Below are positions 1 to 7,176 of a stretch of DNA of 64,000 bases, piece after piece. The stretch spans positions 708,629 to 772,628 of the forward strand of contig NZ_RCZB01000003.1 in NCBI RefSeq assembly GCF_006438785.1, given 5' to 3'. The stretch comes from Rhodanobacter glycinis. Its GTDB lineage: Bacteria; Pseudomonadota; Gammaproteobacteria; Xanthomonadales; Rhodanobacteraceae. The position numbers and the translations under genes were made by a program. The notes under the pieces were generated by a model. That model did not search any database. It was not told the origin of the DNA and saw nothing but the letters and a program-made list of their open reading frames with translations. Numbering within the stretch: position 1 is the first letter of the stretch; each line of letters begins with the position of its first letter.

Positions 1-1
1 G

Positions 2-667
2 TGGAACTATCACGAGTCGCCTGATGCGGTGCCGCTGGCTGCGCCGGTGGCAGTCGCTTCCGCCGACCGCGTGCTGCGTGGCGCGGTTTACCGCATCGTG
101 CGCCAGGATGGCAGCGTGGAGTACACCAACCTGCGGCCGGCCGGGCAACAGGGTCACGCCGTGACCATGCTCTTCAGCTACATCGCCACCTGCGCCGCGT
201 GCAACCTGCACTCGACCATCCGCTGGGGCAGCGTGTCGCTCAACCTCACCGCGTATGCGGACACGATCCGCGCGGCCAGCATCGAGTACGGCGTCGACGA
301 GGCGTTCCTGCGCGCGATCATCCATGCCGAGAGTGCGTTCAATCCGCGCGCCTTATCGCTCAAGGGAGCGCAGGGTCTGATGCAGTTGATGCCGGGCACG
401 GCCAATGACATGGGCGTGCTGGATGCGTTCAATTCCGATCAGAACATTCGCGGCGGCGCGCGTTACCTGGGCCTGTTGTTGCACAATTTCGATGGCAATG
501 AACGGCTGGCCGCCGCCGCCTACAACGCCGGCCCCGGCGCGGTGCAGCGCTACAAGGGCGTACCTCCCTACGCCGAAACCATGGTTTACGTGGAGCGGGT
601 GGATACCCTGCGCAAGCGCTATGGTGCCGCGATCCATCCGCCGCTGGCGTCGCGCGGGCCGGGCTGA
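2..667 (+). CDS. Lytic transglycosylase, SLT domain (5' partial)
   Basis: Soluble-lytic-transglycosylase (SLT/Slt70-like) enzyme that cleaves peptidoglycan glycan strands with anhydro-muramyl formation. The reading frame is open from the first complete codon at the window edge, so the true start probably lies to the left; a GTG at 29 is the first possible start inside the window. A short N-terminal stretch (Y-R-I-V-R-Q-D-G-S-V-E-Y-T-N) resembles the DUF4124-type module often found in periplasmic proteins. The SLT domain follows, with the catalytic Glu in I-H-A-E-S-A-F-N-P, the G-L-M-Q-L-M-P-G-T segment and the A-Y-N-A-G-P-G-A-V signature. It converges with the protease gene downstream; the two stops are one base apart. 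The family call is secure; the substrate and role are inferred. Confidence 0.85.
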   Translation, partial: WNYHESPDAVPLAAPVAVASADRVLRGAVYRIVRQDGSVEYTNLRPAGQQGHAVTMLFSYIATCAACNLHSTIRWGSVSLNLTAYADTIRAASIEYGVDEAFLRAIIHAESAFNPRALSLKGAQGLMQLMPGTANDMGVLDAFNSDQNIRGGARYLGLLLHNFDGNERLAAAAYNAGPGAVQRYKGVPPYAETMVYVERVDTLRKRYGAAIHPPLASRGPG

Positions 668-668
668 C

Positions 669-1844
669 TCAGTTGTCCAGCGCCGCGTTGGCGTTCATCA
701 ATGGCCGTTGCGCCAGGGTGATCTCGAGGTGGAACGGGCTGCCGTTGCGCAGGCCGGAGATTTGCACCTTGCTGCCGGGTTTGAGCGCGGCTTCGCGCCG
801 ACGCAGGTCGGCCGGATCGCGGATGTCGTCGGTGCCGATGCGCAGCAGAATGTCGCGGGGTTGGATGCCGGCCTGGGCTGCAGGGCTGCCCGGATAGACC
901 GTGGTCACCTGGGCACCGCGCGCCGCCGCCGGCAGGCCGCTGTCGGCGGCTACCGGGACGAACGCATAGTCGGCGCCGATCCAGCCGCGCACCACGTGGC
1001 CGGTGGCGATGATCTGATCCAGTACTTTTTTGGCCGTGGTCACCGGAATGGCAAAGCCGATGCCTTCGGCGCCGACAGCCTTGCCGATCAGCAGCGTGTT
1101 GATGCCGACCAGTTGTCCCTCGGCATTGACCAGCGCACCACCGGAGTTGCCGAGGTTGATGGCTGCGTCGGTCTGAATGAAGTCCTCGGCGCTGGAGCTG
1201 TTCAACTGGCGACCGATCGCGCTGACGATACCCATCGTCACGGTCTGGTTGAGCCCCAGCGGATTGCCGATCGCCAGCACCACATCGCCGGGGCGCAGCT
1301 GCTGGTCGGCTATCTGGATCACCGGCAGGTTGCTGGCGTCGATCTTCAACACCGCCAGATCGGATTCCTCGTCCGCCCCGACCAGGGTGGCCTTGGCGAT
1401 GCGACCGTCGTAGAGCAGCACCTGGATGTCGGCGGCGTGGGCGATCACGTGGTTGTTGGTGAGCACATAGCCCTGATCCTGCGCACTGACGATCACGCCG
1501 GAGCCGAGCGTCTGCTCGCGGTGCTGATAGGTGGTGGGCTGGCCACCGAAAAGCTGCTGCAGCACCGGGTTGTCGTACATGCGCACGGCCTGCTCGGTGA
1601 CGATCTTGTTGGCATAGATGTTCACCACCGAGGGCGCGGCGGCGGCTACCGCGTCCGCATAGGAGACCGGTCCGCTGCCCACATGGTTTTGACTGACCTG
1701 TGTCGCCGGGGGCGTGGTCAGGCCGAAGCGTGCGCGCAGGCGCTCGCCGCTGCCGGGCCAGAACAGGCCCACGACAAACGCCATGGCCAACCCGAGGACG
1801 GCAAATCGTGCGATGAAGAGGAGCGTGCCGGCGGCATGTTTCAT
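669..1844 (-). CDS. HtrA/DegS-like periplasmic serine protease
   Basis: Trypsin-like S1C protease with one PDZ domain, 391 residues, anchored by an N-terminal membrane segment (about residues 7-30). This is the DegS/AlgW layout for envelope-stress proteolysis. The catalytic triad is visible: His132 in T-N-N-H-V-I, Asp162 in E-S-D-L-A-V-L, Ser234 in G-N-S-G-G-A-L. The PDZ domain occupies roughly residues 285-375. The frame can be extended to a TTG at 1928, but the ATG at 1844 places the signal anchor at the very N-terminus and is preferred, even though no clear Shine-Dalgarno precedes it. It is divergent from the bc1 operon. The family is certain; whether it acts as a sigma-E regulator (DegS) or a more general protease cannot be told from sequence alone. 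Confidence 0.9.
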   Translation of the reverse strand: MKHAAGTLLFIARFAVLGLAMAFVVGLFWPGSGERLRARFGLTTPPATQVSQNHVGSGPVSYADAVAAAAPSVVNIYANKIVTEQAVRMYDNPVLQQLFGGQPTTYQHREQTLGSGVIVSAQDQGYVLTNNHVIAHAADIQVLLYDGRIAKATLVGADEESDLAVLKIDASNLPVIQIADQQLRPGDVVLAIGNPLGLNQTVTMGIVSAIGRQLNSSSAEDFIQTDAAINLGNSGGALVNAEGQLVGINTLLIGKAVGAEGIGFAIPVTTAKKVLDQIIATGHVVRGWIGADYAFVPVAADSGLPAAARGAQVTTVYPGSPAAQAGIQPRDILLRIGTDDIRDPADLRRREAALKPGSKVQISGLRNGSPFHLEITLAQRPLMNANAALDN

Positions 1845-1915
1845 GTCGAAAGGAGAGAGTCCCGGCGAGTCGTGGCGAATGTTGCGGTGAAAGGGCTTCG
1901 CCCGGATCCGGTTTA

Positions 1916-1944
1916 TTGTACGAGGCAAGGCCTGACGCTACACT
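1916..1944 (+). promoter_or_regulatory. Candidate promoter of petABC
   Basis: TTGTAC at 1916-1921 and TACACT at 1939-1944 are separated by 17 bases and lie about 65 bases upstream of the petA start. The -10 is good and the -35 weak. It lies in the divergent gap between the protease gene and petA. Confidence 0.35.
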
Positions 1945-2009
1945 AACGCGATTTTTGCGGGGTCCCAAACCCCACCATAGACATGACATTGCAAGTACCG
2001 GAGAGCCTG

Positions 2010-2615
2010 ATGGCGAACGAAGTCGTCGATCACGGCCGCCGCCGTTTCCTGACAGCAACCACAGCGGTGGTTGGTGGCATAGGAATCGTGTCGGCAGCTG
2101 TGCCCTTCATCAAGTCGTGGGAACCCAGCGCGCGCGCCAAGGCCGCTGGCGCTCCGGTTACCCAGTCGTTGGCCAAGATCGAGGCGGGGCAGATGCTGAC
2201 CGTGTCATGGCGCAGCCTGCCGGTATTCGTGCTCAATCGCACCCCGGCGCAGCTGGCCACGCTGCCGATGGTGGATTCGCGCCTGGTGGACCCCAAGTCC
2301 AACGGCGCCTCCTCCGACCAGCAGCCGAAGTACGCGCAGAACGAGGGCCGCTCGATCAAGCCGGAATGGCTGGTGATTGTCGGCATCTGCACGCACCTGG
2401 GCTGCGTGCCGGACTTCGTGCCGGAGATCAAGCCCGAGCCGTTCGATCCGAACTGGAAAGGCGGTTTCTACTGCCCCTGCCACAAGTCGCGCTATGACCT
2501 GGCCGGCCGCGTGTTCAGCGGTGTTCCGGCACCGAAGAACCTGCAGGTGCCGCCGTATCACTTCATCGACGACAGCACCATCCAGATTGGCGTGGATCCG
2601 AAGGAGGCTGGCTAA
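2010..2615 (+). CDS. petA: Ubiquinol-cytochrome c reductase, Rieske iron-sulfur subunit
   Basis: Rieske 2Fe-2S subunit of the cytochrome bc1 complex, which moves electrons from ubiquinol to cytochrome c1 on the periplasmic side. The 201-residue protein has a Tat-type anchor (R-R-R-F-L near residue 10 followed by a hydrophobic helix). The two cluster-binding boxes are present: C-T-H-L-G-C (ligands Cys127, His129) and C-P-C-H (ligands Cys155, His158), with Cys132 and Cys157 positioned for the usual disulfide. An upstream in-frame ATG at 1983 exists, but the ATG at 2010 has a GGAGAG box a few bases ahead and gives the normal N-terminus. The stop codon overlaps the petB start (TAATG), and AAGGAGG for petB lies inside the petA 3' end, so the two are translationally coupled. 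Confidence 0.96.
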   Translation: MANEVVDHGRRRFLTATTAVVGGIGIVSAAVPFIKSWEPSARAKAAGAPVTQSLAKIEAGQMLTVSWRSLPVFVLNRTPAQLATLPMVDSRLVDPKSNGASSDQQPKYAQNEGRSIKPEWLVIVGICTHLGCVPDFVPEIKPEPFDPNWKGGFYCPCHKSRYDLAGRVFSGVPAPKNLQVPPYHFIDDSTIQIGVDPKEAG

Positions 2616-3916
2616 TGGCCAACGTATTCACGAGCATCGGTGACTGGGTCAACGAGCGTGCGCCGAACATGATGCCTGCGTACCGCAAGCACATGACCGA
2701 GTACTACGCGCCGAAGAACTTCAACCTCTGGTACTACTTCGGTTCGCTGGCGCTGCTGGTGCTGGTCAACCAGATCGTCACCGGCATCTTCCTTACCATG
2801 AACTTCAACCCGAGTGCGGCGGGAGCCTTCAACTCGGTCGAATACATCATGCGTGACGTGGAGTGGGGCTGGCTGATCCGCTACATGCACTCCACCGGTG
2901 CCTCGCTGTTCTTCGTGGTGGTTTTCCTGCACATGTTCCGCGGCATCATGTACGGCTCGTACAAGAAGCCGCGCGAACTGGTGTGGCTGCTCGGCATGCT
3001 GATTTTCCTGGCGCTGATGGCCGAGGCATTCATGGGTTACGTGCTGCCATGGGGCAACATGTCGTTCTGGGGCGCCAAGGTGATCATCTCGCTGTTCGGC
3101 ACGATCCCCTACATCGGCGGCACGCTGGTGGAGTGGATCATGGGCGACTTCCTGCCGGCCGATGCCACGCTCAACCGCTTCTTCGCGCTGCACGTGATCG
3201 CGTTGCCGATCGTGCTGCTGTTGCTGGTGGTGCTGCACATCGCCGCGCTGCACGAAGTGGGCTCGAACAACCCCGACGGCGTGGAGATCAAGAAGGGCCC
3301 GAAGGGCAATCGCTGGGATGCGAGCAAGCCGGCCGACGGCATCCCGTTCCACCCGTACTACACGGTCAAGGATCTGGTCGGCGTGGGCTTCTTCCTGCTG
3401 ATTGCCGCCTTCATCATCTTCTTTGCGCCGACCTTCGGTGGCTGGTTCCTGGAGCACGACAACTTCATCCCGGCCAACAACCTGGCTACGCCGTCGCACA
3501 TCAAGCCGGTTTGGTACTTCACCCCGTTCTACGCGATCGTGCGCATGATCCCGTCCTTCCTCGGCTCGGCCGTATGGGGCGTGATCGCGATGTTCGGCTC
3601 GATCGGCGTGCTGTTCGCCATGCCCTGGCTGGATCGCGGCAAGGTCAAGTCGATCCGCTATCGCGGCACCGGCTTCAAGGTGGCGCTGGGCCTGTTCGTG
3701 CTGTCGTTCTTCATGCTCGGTGCGGTCGGCGCGGGCATCACCGCCGAGGTGATGCCGGTATGGTTCGGCGACATCGACGTGACGTTCTGGGAGAACCTGT
3801 TCGGCCGCGTGATGACCGCGGTCTACTTCGGCTTCTTCGCATTCCTTTGGGCTTACACATACTTCGGCTGGGAAAAGACCAAGCCGGTTCCGGAACGGGT
3901 GACGACGCATGACTAA
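2615..3916 (+). CDS. petB: Ubiquinol-cytochrome c reductase, cytochrome b subunit
   Basis: Membrane core of the bc1 complex carrying hemes bL and bH and both quinone sites. The 433-residue product has the expected helices, the paired heme-ligand histidines in H-S-T-G-A-S / H-M-F-R-G and H-V-I-A-L-P / V-V-L-H-I-A-A-L-H, and the C-terminal extra helices of the bacterial full-length form. A P-x-W motif typical of the Qo site appears in modified form as K-P-V-W-Y-F. It is coupled to petA by a one-base overlap and its end overlaps the petC start (ATGACTAA). Length and motifs are normal for the family. Confidence 0.97.
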   Translation: MANVFTSIGDWVNERAPNMMPAYRKHMTEYYAPKNFNLWYYFGSLALLVLVNQIVTGIFLTMNFNPSAAGAFNSVEYIMRDVEWGWLIRYMHSTGASLFFVVVFLHMFRGIMYGSYKKPRELVWLLGMLIFLALMAEAFMGYVLPWGNMSFWGAKVIISLFGTIPYIGGTLVEWIMGDFLPADATLNRFFALHVIALPIVLLLLVVLHIAALHEVGSNNPDGVEIKKGPKGNRWDASKPADGIPFHPYYTVKDLVGVGFFLLIAAFIIFFAPTFGGWFLEHDNFIPANNLATPSHIKPVWYFTPFYAIVRMIPSFLGSAVWGVIAMFGSIGVLFAMPWLDRGKVKSIRYRGTGFKVALGLFVLSFFMLGAVGAGITAEVMPVWFGDIDVTFWENLFGRVMTAVYFGFFAFLWAYTYFGWEKTKPVPERVTTHD

Positions 3917-4670
3917 GCGGCAGCTGCTAATGAAGCGATACATCTTCCCGGTGGCGTTGGCGTTCAGTCTGATCGTCGGCAGTGTGTCGGTGCAGGCGTC
4001 GGAGGAGGGCGGCCTGCCTGCGGCCGGTACCAACGTGCAGGATCAGGCTTCGCTGCAACGCGGCGCCAAGCTGTTCTTCAATTACTGCGTTGGCTGCCAT
4101 TCGCTGAAGTACATGCGCTATGAGCGAATCGCCACGGACCTGGGCCTGTCCGAACAGGAAGTGATGCAGAACCTCAATTTCACCGGCGCTAAGTTCGGTG
4201 AAACCGTGGTTTCGCAGATGCCGGCGGAGTCGGCCACCAAGTGGTTCGGCAAGGCCCCGCCGGACCTGTCGCTGGAAGTGCGGGCGAAGGGTGCGGACTG
4301 GGTTTACGGCTATCTCAATTCGTTCTATCTGGACCCGAGCCGCCCGGTGGGCTGGAACAACACGGTGTTCCCGAATGCGTCGATGCCGTTCCCGTTGTGG
4401 GAACTGCAGGGGCTGCAGACCGCCGAGATGAAGCCGGTCAAGGCCGGTGCGGATCCGGTGGTGGAGAAGCTGGTGCTGTCGCAGCCGGGCAAACTGACCC
4501 CGGCGCAGTTCCAGCAGGCTACCCGTGACCTGACCAGCTTCCTGGAATACGCCTCCGAGCCGGCCGCCCTGGAGCGGCACCACTACGGCATCTGGGTGCT
4601 GCTGTTCCTGGCGTTCTTCACCTTGCTGGCAGCCATGCTCAAGAAGGAATACTGGAAAGACGTCCACTGA
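3909..4670 (+). CDS. petC: Ubiquinol-cytochrome c reductase, cytochrome c1
   Basis: Cytochrome c1 subunit of the bc1 complex, a membrane-anchored c-type cytochrome facing the periplasm. The 253-residue protein begins with a signal sequence, carries the covalent heme motif C-V-G-C-H at residues 60-64, has a candidate Met axial ligand in N-A-S-M-P-F-P, and ends with a single membrane anchor (about residues 228-246). The start chosen is the ATG overlapping the petB stop; a second ATG at 3930 gives an equally plausible signal peptide. It completes the petABC operon; a perfect hairpin follows 18 bases after the stop. Confidence 0.96.
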   Translation: MTKRQLLMKRYIFPVALAFSLIVGSVSVQASEEGGLPAAGTNVQDQASLQRGAKLFFNYCVGCHSLKYMRYERIATDLGLSEQEVMQNLNFTGAKFGETVVSQMPAESATKWFGKAPPDLSLEVRAKGADWVYGYLNSFYLDPSRPVGWNNTVFPNASMPFPLWELQGLQTAEMKPVKAGADPVVEKLVLSQPGKLTPAQFQQATRDLTSFLEYASEPAALERHHYGIWVLLFLAFFTLLAAMLKKEYWKDVH

Positions 4671-4687
4671 TCCGGGTGGCATCATCC

Positions 4688-4716
4688 GATTGCGGCGGCC
4701 ATGAGCCGCCGCAATC
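4688..4716 (+). terminator. Perfect 11-bp hairpin between petC and sspA
   Basis: Bases 4688-4698 are exactly complementary to 4706-4716 with a 7-base loop. The stem is GC-rich but no T-tract follows, so it may be a partial terminator, a processing site or an mRNA-stabilising element. The first in-frame ATG of sspA (4701) sits in the loop, which argues for the downstream start at 4740. Confidence 0.55.
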
Positions 4717-4739
4717 GTCTCACCGATGGGGAATCGCGC

Positions 4740-5378
4740 ATGGTCCAAAGCGCTCGCTCGCGTACCGTATTGACGCTCTACACCACGGCCGATGACATCC
4801 AGTGTCATCGCGCGCGGCTGGTGCTGGCCGCCAAGGGGGTCAGCTACGAACGGGTACTGGTGGATCCGGCGAAACCACCGGAAGACCTGATCGACCTCAA
4901 CCCCTATGCCAGTACGCCGACCCTGGTCGACCGCGACCTGACCCTGTTCGATACCTCGGTAGTCTGCGAATACCTGGACGAGCGCTATCCGCACCCACCG
5001 CTGATGCCGATCGATCCGCAATCGCGCGCGCGCCTGCGGGTGGCTGCGGTGCGCATCGAGAAGGACTGGCTGACCGAGGTGGACATCATTCGGGCCGGTG
5101 GTCGCCCGGCGGATGCTGCGCGCAAACGTCTGCGCGAGCAGATGCTGTCCACGGTGCCGCTGTTCAAGGCGTCGAAATTCTTCCTCAATCCCGAGATGAG
5201 CTTGGCCGATTGTCTGGTGGCGCCGGTGATCTGGCGGTTACCGTGGCTAGGCGTGGAGCTGGGGCGCGAGGGCAAGCCGGTCATCGACTACGGTGAGCGT
5301 TTGTTTCACAGTCAGGGTTTTGCGCGCAGCATGACCGATCAGGAAAAGGCGATGCGGCAACTCCATGAGCAAGAATGA
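4740..5378 (+). CDS. sspA: Stringent starvation protein A (GST-like)
   Basis: RNA-polymerase-associated protein with a glutathione-S-transferase fold (N-terminal thioredoxin-like domain, C-terminal helical domain), 212 residues from the chosen start. In enterobacteria SspA binds sigma-70 holoenzyme and affects stationary-phase and acid-stress transcription; here the role is inferred from family and context. The N-terminal L-T-L-Y-T-T-A-D-D region and the N-P-Y-A-S-T-P-T-L-V-D turn (cis-Pro) are family-typical. An ATG at 4701 would add 13 residues but lies in the loop of a hairpin and lacks a ribosome site; GGGG ahead of 4740 supports the shorter form. sspB overlaps the 3' end by 14 bases, the usual pairing. 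Confidence 0.92.
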   Translation: MVQSARSRTVLTLYTTADDIQCHRARLVLAAKGVSYERVLVDPAKPPEDLIDLNPYASTPTLVDRDLTLFDTSVVCEYLDERYPHPPLMPIDPQSRARLRVAAVRIEKDWLTEVDIIRAGGRPADAARKRLREQMLSTVPLFKASKFFLNPEMSLADCLVAPVIWRLPWLGVELGREGKPVIDYGERLFHSQGFARSMTDQEKAMRQLHEQE

Positions 5379-5820
5379 AACAGTACCCATGACCTCCAAT
5401 CGCCCCTACCTGTTGCGGGCGATCTATGACTGGATCAGCGACAACAACCTGACCCCGTACGTGCTGGTCGACGCCGGTTTCGCCGGCGTTCGTGTACCGC
5501 CGCAGGTAGTCAAGAATGGCCAGGTGGTGCTCAACCTGGCGATGCGCGCGGTGGCGAATCTGGATCTGGGCAATGAATGGATCAGCTTTCAGGCGCGTTT
5601 TTCCGGCGTCAGCCAGACCATCCAGATTCCAGTGCTGGCGGTGCTGGCGCTGTACGCCCAGGAAAACGGCCAGGGCATGATGTTTCCGGCGGATGAAGAG
5701 GGTGGTGATACTCCGCCGCCATCCGCGCCCGAACCTGACGATGCGTCGCCGGCCCCCGATGCCGACGTAGGTGGCGCCAAGCCCAAGCGCGGCGCGCCGC
5801 ATTTGCGGGTGGTCAAGTAG
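5365..5820 (+). CDS. sspB: Stringent starvation protein B, ClpXP adaptor
   Basis: Adaptor that delivers ssrA-tagged and some other substrates to ClpXP. The 151-residue protein has the conserved substrate-binding fold at the N-terminus (R-P-Y-L-L-R-A-I-Y-D-W at about residues 13-23, then the V-V-L-N-L-A core), a long acidic, proline-rich flexible linker (about residues 108-138), and a short C-terminal tail R-G-A-P-H-L-R-V-V-K matching the ClpX-binding (XB) peptide. It starts inside the sspA 3' end. An internal ATG at 5389 is an alternative start. Confidence 0.93.
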   Translation: MSKNETVPMTSNRPYLLRAIYDWISDNNLTPYVLVDAGFAGVRVPPQVVKNGQVVLNLAMRAVANLDLGNEWISFQARFSGVSQTIQIPVLAVLALYAQENGQGMMFPADEEGGDTPPPSAPEPDDASPAPDADVGGAKPKRGAPHLRVVK

Positions 5821-5863
5821 GCACAATGGCTGTGGGTCGCCGGGTTTCCGGAAAACCGGATGC

Positions 5864-6271
5864 TCAGTGCAGCCGGTTGTTCGTGCGTGGATGCAGCGGC
5901 ACGACATTGCTCGGTGGCGTTGGCAATGCCGTTCTGGCGATTGCTTCTTCATGCGCCAGCAGCTCGATCGTCGGCAGGCTCAGGCTGCTGAGCGTATTGC
6001 CAATCATCCACAGCCGCCCCGGCTCGCGGTCGTGGCCATCAATGCTCACCTCGAAGCCGTAGCAGCGTTCGATCATGCGCAGGCCATTGACGCCCCGACG
6101 CAGGCGCACGCTGCGAAGTCCCACGGTTTCGTCCAGCAACTGCAGGCCGTGCTGCTGGCATTGTCGCCGCGCCTCCTGCACTGCCCGCTCGCGCGCCACG
6201 CTCAGCTTCAGCCATAGCCCGACGATACTTCCCAGGGCCAGCAACAGCAGAAGATTGGAAAGATCGCTCAT
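5864..6271 (-). CDS. DUF3301 family membrane-anchored protein
   Basis: A 135-residue protein with an N-terminal hydrophobic helix (about residues 5-22) and a soluble domain containing R-R-Q-C-Q-Q-H-G-L-Q-L-L-D and an R-Y-G-F-E-like strand, matching my memory of the DUF3301 family. No function is known. It lies 47 bases downstream of nadC on the same strand, so it is probably the last gene of the DUF1631-nadC transcript. The assignment to DUF3301 is from pattern memory, not a search. Confidence 0.7.
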   Translation of the reverse strand: MSDLSNLLLLLALGSIVGLWLKLSVARERAVQEARRQCQQHGLQLLDETVGLRSVRLRRGVNGLRMIERCYGFEVSIDGHDREPGRLWMIGNTLSSLSLPTIELLAHEEAIARTALPTPPSNVVPLHPRTNNRLH

Positions 6272-6318
6272 GCCTGCAGTGTGTGGGCGCGACCGGCCGC
6301 GTGCAAGCTGGGCGCCGC

Positions 6319-7176
6319 TCAGGTCAGCTGCAAACGCAGCGACAGATCTACGGCCCGCACGTGCTTGGTCAATGCGCCGACCGAAATGAAGTCGACGCCG
6401 GTGCGCGCAAACTCGCCGATCGTCTGCAGGTCGACGTTGCCGGATACTTCCAGCGGTGCGCGACCGGCGGTGCGGTTCACCGCCTCGGCCATCCGGGCCA
6501 GATCGAAGTTGTCCAGCATGATCCGGTCCGCACCTGCGTCAAGCGCCTGCGCCAGCTCATCGAGATTTTCCACCTCGACCTCGAGCAGCAGATCCGGATA
6601 CAGCTGGCGCGCAGCCAGAACTGCGGCGGCGATGCTGCCGGCGGCGATGATGTGGTTTTCCTTGATAAGGATCGCGTCGTACAGACCCATGCGGTGGTTG
6701 TGTCCACCGCCGCACCGCACCGCGTATTTTTGGGCGATGCGCAGGCCCGGGATGGTCTTGCGGGTATCCAGGATACGCACGCTGGTGCCGGCGACGGCAG
6801 CGACGTAGGCGGCGGTTACCGTAGCGGTTGCGGAGAGCAGCTGCAGGAAGTTCAGCGCCGAGCGTTCAGCCGTGACCAGCGAACGGGCATGTCCGGACAG
6901 GCGGCAGATCACGGCGCCAGCCTCGACCGACTGGCCATCACGGGCCTGCCAGTCGATCTGCACGGCAGGATCGAGCTGGCGGAAGCAGGCGTCGAACCAC
7001 GGTGTGCCCGCAATCACTGCCGCATCGCGGCAGGTCAGGACGGCGTGGGCCAGGGCGTCGCCAGGCAGGAGCCCCGCCGTGGCGTCGCCCTGGCCCAGAT
7101 CCTCGGCAAGGGCGCGTGCGACATCGACGGCGATCTGTGCAGCATCCGGTACTGCAAGCGATGACGTGTGACTCAT
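6319..7176 (-). CDS. nadC: Quinolinate phosphoribosyltransferase
   Basis: Nicotinate-nucleotide pyrophosphorylase (carboxylating), which converts quinolinate and PRPP to nicotinate mononucleotide, CO2 and PPi in de novo NAD synthesis. The 285-residue protein shows E-R-S-A-L-N-F-L-Q, the T-R-K-T-I-P-G-L-R phosphate-binding stretch, G-G-G-H-N-H-R-M-G-L, K-E-N-H-I, E-V-E-V-E-N, D-N-F and the C-terminal S-G-N-V. The open frame extends upstream to 7470, but that portion is a shadow of the overlapping gene; the ATG at 7176 overlaps the upstream gene's stop (ATGA), giving translational coupling. Confidence 0.95.
   Translation of the reverse strand: MSHTSSLAVPDAAQIAVDVARALAEDLGQGDATAGLLPGDALAHAVLTCRDAAVIAGTPWFDACFRQLDPAVQIDWQARDGQSVEAGAVICRLSGHARSLVTAERSALNFLQLLSATATVTAAYVAAVAGTSVRILDTRKTIPGLRIAQKYAVRCGGGHNHRMGLYDAILIKENHIIAAGSIAAAVLAARQLYPDLLLEVEVENLDELAQALDAGADRIMLDNFDLARMAEAVNRTAGRAPLEVSGNVDLQTIGEFARTGVDFISVGALTKHVRAVDLSLRLQLT

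Noticed and set aside
405..1946. A 513-codon plus-strand frame opposite the HtrA-like protease
   Set aside because: Shadow frame with low-complexity Arg/Gly/Ala content; the protease with intact triad is on the minus strand.
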